Shown here piece after piece: positions 5,513 through 8,951 of a stretch of 8,951 nucleotides of DNA. Location: contig CAMLHB010000085.1 in the NCBI GenBank assembly GCA_946479725.1, positions 1-8,951 on the forward strand. The letters are read 5' to 3'. The first letter of the stretch is position 1, and each line of letters begins with the position of its first letter. This DNA is from an uncultured Actinomycetes bacterium (lineage in GTDB: Bacteria > Actinomycetota > Thermoleophilia > Solirubrobacterales > 70-9). Below the pieces are notes generated by a model, which was not told the origin of the DNA, searched no databases, and was given only the letters and a program-made list of their open reading frames with translations. The position numbers and the translations under genes are program-made.

Positions 5513-5917
5513 GTGCAGGACGCGACGCTAGTCGCTACGTCAGCCGATTGGGTCCTGGCAGAGTTTTTGCGGCTGCACCACAGCGTGAGCGCTGACGAAG
5601 CACAGATCATCGTCGAAGAGCTGGTTTCGCGGTCCGCGCCGATCATCGAGGACTTCGACGGTTTCCTCAAGCTCCTCAATCCAACTCTTGCAGCAGGCGA
5701 TCAATGCCTGGTACTTCTGTATCAGAGAGGCCGAACGGGGGCAAAGCTAGACGAGCTTCTGGAATGGGTGAAACCTACCGCCAGGGCAAACCTACGGCGT
5801 ACTTTGCGCCGCCTTGTTGAGGACCTAGCCTTGGTTCACCAGAACGACAACAGCTTCTTCATCACTGCAGCTGGCAGGCTGGATGTAGAGGCCCGTCGGC
5901 TACTTGAGCTTCCTTGA
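5513..5917 (+). CDS. Winged-helix-like protein of unknown function
   Basis: This 134-residue protein starts at GTG. Residues 12-60 are helical (DWVLAEFLRLHHSVSADEAQ and following). Residues 62-125 look like a winged helix: a first helix GDQCLVLLYQRG, a second around LDELLEWV, a basic recognition helix around TARANLRRTLRRLVED (89-104), and a wing ending NSFFITAAG. It may therefore bind DNA, or act as a regulator or sensor domain. I do not recognise the family. It follows the CxxC gene by 45 bp in the same frame with no second stop, so it may be cotranscribed or read through. The ribosome binding site is poor (AGGTGA is 16 nt upstream), so the start is uncertain. Codons are visibly less GC-biased than in flanking chromosomal genes, consistent with acquired DNA. 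Confidence 0.62.
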   Translation: MQDATLVATSADWVLAEFLRLHHSVSADEAQIIVEELVSRSAPIIEDFDGFLKLLNPTLAAGDQCLVLLYQRGRTGAKLDELLEWVKPTARANLRRTLRRLVEDLALVHQNDNSFFITAAGRLDVEARRLLELP

Positions 5918-5968
5918 AGCCCGGTATTGGGCGACGGAGCGCCAAGGCACCGACCGCCGGGGAAACGT

Positions 5969-5989
5969 CTTCGGGCCCCCAACCCGAAG
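5969..5989 (+). terminator. Weak hairpin after the winged-helix gene
   Basis: CTTCGGG (5969-5975) pairs with CCCGAAG (5983-5989) around a 7-nt C-rich loop, 51 bp past the stop. There is no T-run, so termination is only possible. Confidence 0.3.
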
Positions 5990-5996
5990 GTCGAAC

Positions 5997-6019
5997 TTAG
6001 TACCCGAATTAGTACCCGC
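5997..6019 (+). repeat. Paired 11/12-bp repeat, copy 3 (element right arm)
   Basis: TTAGTACCCGAA is followed by TTAGTACCCGC, 57 bp inside the right attachment repeat and in the same orientation as copies 1 and 2. It is a candidate integrase arm-type site. Confidence 0.65.
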
Positions 6020-6046
6020 GACAGAATTCGCGTATCCCAGCAAAAC

Positions 6047-6072
6047 GAAAGCCCTGCGTTTGCAGGGCTTTC
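6047..6072 (-). terminator. Intrinsic terminator of tRNA-fMet
   Basis: GAAAGCCCTGC (6047-6057) pairs with GCAGGGCTTTC (6062-6072) with a 4-nt loop. On the minus strand it is followed by GTTTTGC. It lies 4 bp past the tRNA 3' end, within the proposed element, so the element supplies the tRNA's terminator. Confidence 0.8.
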
Positions 6073-6076
6073 TAAA

Positions 6077-6150
<74 letters not shown>

Positions 6151-6161
6151 GCGGACTGTCG

Positions 6162-6167
6162 ATGCTA
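6162..6167 (-). promoter_or_regulatory. Candidate -10 element of tRNA-fMet
   Basis: TAGCAT on the minus strand lies 11 bp upstream of the mature tRNA 5' end. No convincing -35 is visible. Confidence 0.4.
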
Positions 6168-6248
6168 GCAATGTGACGAGGTTCGCGGGGGCGCCTGTGG
6201 GGGATTGGGGGGTGGTTTGCGCAGGGGGCTTGTGGGCTCGCGGGGCTC

Positions 6249-6254
6249 TAGAGT
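6249..6254 (+). promoter_or_regulatory. -10 element of a leaderless ppx mRNA
   Basis: TAGAGT is followed by exactly 6 nt and the ATG at 6261. No Shine-Dalgarno sequence precedes the ATG, so transcription starting on the start codon is the simplest reading. Confidence 0.45.
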
Positions 6255-6260
6255 GGCCGG

Positions 6261-7193
6261 ATGGCCGAACGGGGAATGCGGGTTGCGGTGATCGACGTGG
6301 GGACGAACTCGACGCGGTTGCTGGTGGCCGACGTGGACGGGGGCGTGGCGCCGCTCGAGCGGCGGAGCACGGTGACGCGGCTGGGGCGGGGAGTAGACCT
6401 TGCGGGACGGCTGGCGAGCGAGGCGATCGAGGACGTGTGCCGGGCGATCGACGGCTACCTCGGAATCCTGCAGGAGCTCGAGGCCGAGGTGGTCGAGGCG
6501 ATCGCGACCAGCGCCGTGCGGGATGCCGACAACGGCGGCGCCTTCGTCGCCGAGCTGCGGGAGCGGTTCGCCCTTTCGGCCCGAGTGCTCGATGGCGAGG
6601 AGGAGGCGCGGCTCACCTACCTCGGCGCCACCTCGGAGTCGCCGCCGAACGAGCCGACGCTGGTGGTCGACATCGGCGGCGGCTCGACCGAGCTGATTGT
6701 CGGCTGCGGCAGCGGGATCTCCTTCCACGACTCCCTCCAGATCGGCGTCGTCCGCCATAGCGAGCGGCACGTGGTCAGCGACCCGCCCACCGCGAGCGAG
6801 CTGGAAGCGCTGGCCGGCGACGTCCGCGGGCTGATCGAAGCCTCGGTCGGCGCCGGAGTCGAGGCGCATCAGGCGATCGCCGTCGCCGGCACCCCCACCT
6901 CGCTCGCCGCAATCGAGATGGAACTGGAGCCCTACGACCCGACACGGGTCCACGGCCACGTCCTCGACCTCCCCTTGATCCAGCGCACCTGCTCGCAGCT
7001 TGCCTCGGTCCCGCTGATCGAGCGGGTGGAGATCCCCGGCCTGCACCCCGACCGGGCGCCGACGATCGTCGCCGGTGTCGTCATCCTGATCGAGGCGATG
7101 CGCGCCTTCGGCCTCGAGCAGGTCACCGTCTCCGAGCACGACATTCTCTACGGCACCGCCCTCGCCGCCGCTCAGAACCCCTCGACGTACTAA
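6261..7193 (+). CDS. ppx: Exopolyphosphatase, Ppx/GppA family
   Basis: This 310-residue cytoplasmic enzyme of the ASKHA fold would release phosphate from the ends of polyphosphate. Visible motifs are the phosphate-1 loop DVGTNSTRLLV (12-22), TSAVRDADNG (83-92), the catalytic-acid region GEEEARLTY (112-120), the phosphate-2 loop VDIGGGSTEL (136-145), AGTPTSLAA (209-217) and SEHDILYG (291-298). The length matches the short two-domain actinobacterial Ppx enzymes and lacks the C-terminal half of the about 510-residue E. coli Ppx. GppA-type pppGpp hydrolysis is a possible alternative. The ATG at 6261 is chosen for its leaderless promoter; an in-frame ATG at 6276 would also keep every motif. Its 5' neighbour is tRNA-fMet, transcribed divergently. 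Confidence 0.9.
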   Translation: MAERGMRVAVIDVGTNSTRLLVADVDGGVAPLERRSTVTRLGRGVDLAGRLASEAIEDVCRAIDGYLGILQELEAEVVEAIATSAVRDADNGGAFVAELRERFALSARVLDGEEEARLTYLGATSESPPNEPTLVVDIGGGSTELIVGCGSGISFHDSLQIGVVRHSERHVVSDPPTASELEALAGDVRGLIEASVGAGVEAHQAIAVAGTPTSLAAIEMELEPYDPTRVHGHVLDLPLIQRTCSQLASVPLIERVEIPGLHPDRAPTIVAGVVILIEAMRAFGLEQVTVSEHDILYGTALAAAQNPSTY

Positions 7194-7215
7194 CTGGACA
7201 GTCTGTCTTGTCCAG
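7194..7215 (+). other. Hairpin immediately after ppx
   Basis: CTGGACA (7194-7200) pairs with TGTCCAG (7209-7215) directly after the ppx stop. It has no T-run, so it may be a weak terminator or an mRNA 3'-end structure. Confidence 0.35.
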
Positions 7216-7275
7216 AACGGCCAGAATGGTCAGTCAAACTTCGGAAGTACTAGAAGTGAGCATGTCGGACTCCTC

Positions 7276-7520
7276 TATACTCGGTAACTCGTCCAGGCCG
7301 CGGGTAGAAGTCGAGTACTCGCGGGTACATACTGGATCAACCGGGGACGAGGTGGGGCTGAGCTTCACCTTGCAACCTCGGATACAGGGCTTAGGCGACT
7401 GCCGCATCATGGCGCCTCCCGCCGTCTGGGCCCACTGAATAAAGGTCCCTGAAGACGTACCCCTGCCCGTCCTGAGGGGCCGCTTGAATCGGCCGTCAGA
7501 GATGACGGCCGATTCTTTTT
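7276..7520 (+). ncRNA. Possible small RNA or long ppx 3' UTR
   Basis: The 334 bp between ppx and the next gene hold no convincing gene. A good -10 (TATACT, 7276-7281) without a clear -35 would start an RNA near 7288, and a strong intrinsic terminator ends it near 7520, giving about 230 nt. The stretch can form local hairpins (for example CGAGGT with ACCTCG) and is less GC-rich than its flanks. I cannot match it to tmRNA, SRP RNA, RNase P RNA or a T-box. The alternative is simply the 3' UTR of ppx. Confidence 0.3.
7486..7520 (+). terminator. Strong intrinsic terminator
   Basis: GAATCGGCCGTCA (7486-7498) and TGACGGCCGATTC (7503-7515) form a perfect 13-bp stem with loop GAGA, followed by TTTTT. 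It points rightwards, so it ends a plus-strand transcript (ppx or a small RNA). The stem may also help terminate the convergent gene, whose stop is 13 bp past the T-run. Confidence 0.88.
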
Positions 7521-7527
7521 CGGCTCC

Positions 7528-8951
7528 CTAGGCCAGATTCGACTTGCGAGGGTAGGCAACCTCAGGATCGGTGAGGACGTTGACCAGGGTCGGCCGGCCC
7601 GAGGCGAAGGCGCGCTCCAGCGCCGGCTTCAGCTCCCCCGGCTCGCGGACGAGGATGCCATCGCAGCCGAGCGCTTCGACCAGCTGGTCGTAGCGCGTCT
7701 CCGGCTGCAGCTCGGCGGCCACCGAGTAGCCGTAGAGGAACTTCATCGGGTGGTGCTCGAGGCCCCAGATGCTGTTGTTGCCCATCACCCCGACCACGCC
7801 CAAACCGTGACGCGACATCGTGTCAAACTCCATGCCGGCGAAGCCGAAGGCGCCGTCGCCCAGAAGCAGGCAGACCTGGCGCTCGGGGTGGGCGACCTTG
7901 GCGCCGATCGCCTGTCCCGGCCCGGCGCCCAGGCAACCGAACGGCCCCGGGTCCATCCAGCAGCCCGGCTCGAAGGTTTCGACGTAGCGACCAGCGTAGG
8001 AGACGAAGTCGCCGCCGTCGCCGATCACGATCGCGTCGCGGTCGAGGACTTCGTTCAACTCCTTGTAGACGCGCACCGGGTGCAGGGGCGAGCGCGAATC
8101 CTCGAGCTCGGGCCGCTCGGCTTCCCTGGCCTCGCGCTCGACATTGGTCAGTTGCTCGACCCAGGCGCGACTGCGGTCGCTGGGTCCCGCCGCTTCACGC
8201 AGGGCCGCCAGCGTCGCCCGCACGTCGCCGACCAGGTCGCAGTCGGGCAGCCGGTTGGCGGTCAGCGCGTTCGGCGCCATGTCGAGCCGGATCAACGTCG
8301 TCCCCTCGCCGAAGCTGCCGCCGAAGCCGAGGCGGAAGTCCATCGGCACGCCGACGACGAGGGCGACGTCGGCGCCCTTCAGCGCCGTGCCGCGGGCGCG
8401 GCTGAAGGCGAGGTCATGGTCGGCGGGCAGGCAGCCGCGGCCGAGGCCGTTGAGGAAGACCGGAATCCCGAGCGCTTCGGCCAGCGCCCGCAGCTCGTCC
8501 TCTCCCCGTCCCCAGTAGAGGCCGGTGCCGGCCATGATCGCCGGCCGCTCCGCGCCGGCCAGCAGCGCCGCCGCCTCCTCGACCCCGGCCGCCGGTTCGG
8601 CCTGCTCGATCTGCCGCGGCAGGGGAATCTCGACCTCGGCCTCGGTGAAGACGACGTCGAGGGGATAGTCGACGAAGGTCGGCCCGCTCGGCGCCGCGGC
8701 CGCCAGGTCGAGCGCCGCGGCCGTGACCGGCGCGATCTGCGCGGGGTCCTTGACCGTCTCCGCCGACTTCACCAGCGGCGAGACGAACGGAAGGTGGTCG
8801 ATCTCCTGCAGCGAGCCCGCCCCCCAGCGCATCTCGGGCGCGCGGCCCCCGAGCAGGCAGACCGGCGAGCCGTTTGCCTGGGCGCCGGCGATCGCGCTCA
8901 TCCCGTTGGTGACGCCGGGACCGGCGGTCAGCGCGGCGACGCCGAGGCTGC
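7528..8951 (-). CDS. Thiamine-diphosphate enzyme, acetolactate-synthase (IlvG-like), 5' end outside the window
   Basis: The reading frame is open from the right edge to TAG at 7528: 16 residues (SLGVAALTAGPGVTNG) and then 457 more. It contains the GPGVTN motif, the central domain with FSRARGTALKGADVALVVG, and the C-terminal thiamine-diphosphate and magnesium motif GDGAFGFAGMEFD through GNN, with GDG and NN about 28 residues apart. The end, VAYPRKSNLA, and many internal blocks recall M. tuberculosis IlvG (Rv1820). About 60-70 N-terminal residues, including the catalytic glutamate, lie outside. Acetolactate synthases condense two pyruvates in branched-chain amino-acid synthesis. IlvG-like paralogues often stand alone without a small subunit, and oxalyl-CoA decarboxylase or another decarboxylase cannot be excluded. 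Confidence 0.87.
   Translation of the reverse strand, partial: SLGVAALTAGPGVTNGMSAIAGAQANGSPVCLLGGRAPEMRWGAGSLQEIDHLPFVSPLVKSAETVKDPAQIAPVTAAALDLAAAAPSGPTFVDYPLDVVFTEAEVEIPLPRQIEQAEPAAGVEEAAALLAGAERPAIMAGTGLYWGRGEDELRALAEALGIPVFLNGLGRGCLPADHDLAFSRARGTALKGADVALVVGVPMDFRLGFGGSFGEGTTLIRLDMAPNALTANRLPDCDLVGDVRATLAALREAAGPSDRSRAWVEQLTNVEREAREAERPELEDSRSPLHPVRVYKELNEVLDRDAIVIGDGGDFVSYAGRYVETFEPGCWMDPGPFGCLGAGPGQAIGAKVAHPERQVCLLLGDGAFGFAGMEFDTMSRHGLGVVGVMGNNSIWGLEHHPMKFLYGYSVAAELQPETRYDQLVEALGCDGILVREPGELKPALERAFASGRPTLVNVLTDPEVAYPRKSNLA

Noticed and set aside
6165..7139. A 324-codon minus-strand open frame opposite ppx
   Set aside because: All Ppx motifs are on the plus strand; the opposite frame is composition-driven and has no recognisable domain.
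7208..7438. A 76-codon open frame after ppx
   Set aside because: It starts at TTG inside a hairpin, has no ribosome binding site, no GC bias at third positions and no recognisable motif. An RNA or UTR explains the region better.
7385..7520. T-box or other riboswitch before the last gene
   Set aside because: The terminator points rightwards but the next gene is on the minus strand and convergent, and no T-box antiterminator consensus is visible.

Overview
The window is GC-rich (visibly well above 60%), uses GTG as well as ATG starts, and carries protein families typical of high-GC Gram-positive bacteria. These include a mycobacterial IlvG-like thiamine-diphosphate enzyme, a short Ppx of about 310 residues, and an arsenate reductase with the GCGDKCP motif common in actinobacteria. 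I read it as an actinobacterial chromosome, possibly a deep branch such as Thermoleophilia. The phylum is moderately supported; the class is a guess.

Layout. Bases 1-451 hold the tail of an unidentified gene followed by arsC (+). A hairpin at 478-503 separates arsC from two convergent minus-strand genes for secreted phosphate-releasing enzymes: a PhoX/DUF839-type phosphatase (525-2144) and a calcineurin-like metallophosphoesterase (2314-3411). Each has its own upstream region with the same architecture: an 11-bp direct-repeat pair like a PHO box, then exactly 38 bp, then a CCTAG(C/G)TT -10 region, then a GAAAGGAA ribosome binding site. Further upstream on the minus strand lies a decayed family-4 glycosyltransferase (3546 to about 4273) that lacks its N-terminus and has two internal deletions.

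Bases 4274-6150 look like an integration hotspot at an initiator tRNA-fMet gene (6077-6150, minus). A 42-bp copy of the 3' part of the tRNA, from the anticodon loop to the 3' end with one mismatch, lies at 4533-4574. The 1.5 kb between the two copies has the form of a small integrase-less element. It carries a ribbon-helix-helix/ParE toxin-antitoxin pair (minus), a 49-residue CxxC protein and a winged-helix-like protein of unknown function (both plus). Paired 11-bp repeats of the form TTRGTACCCGC sit just inside both ends, as integrase arm-type sites would, and a third pair lies just outside the left end. The order repeat pair, 11-bp terminator stem, 4 bp, tRNA 3' end occurs twice with diverged sequence. 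This suggests that a second, related element was integrated in tandem and is now mostly lost.

Bases 6249-7193 hold a Ppx/GppA-type exopolyphosphatase with a leaderless-looking promoter. A 334-bp region follows that ends in a strong intrinsic terminator and may encode a small RNA. Bases 7528-8951 (minus) hold an acetolactate-synthase-like enzyme that runs off the right end. The two secreted phosphatases and Ppx together give the window a phosphate-metabolism theme; arsenate is a phosphate analogue, but whether arsC shares any regulation cannot be seen here.
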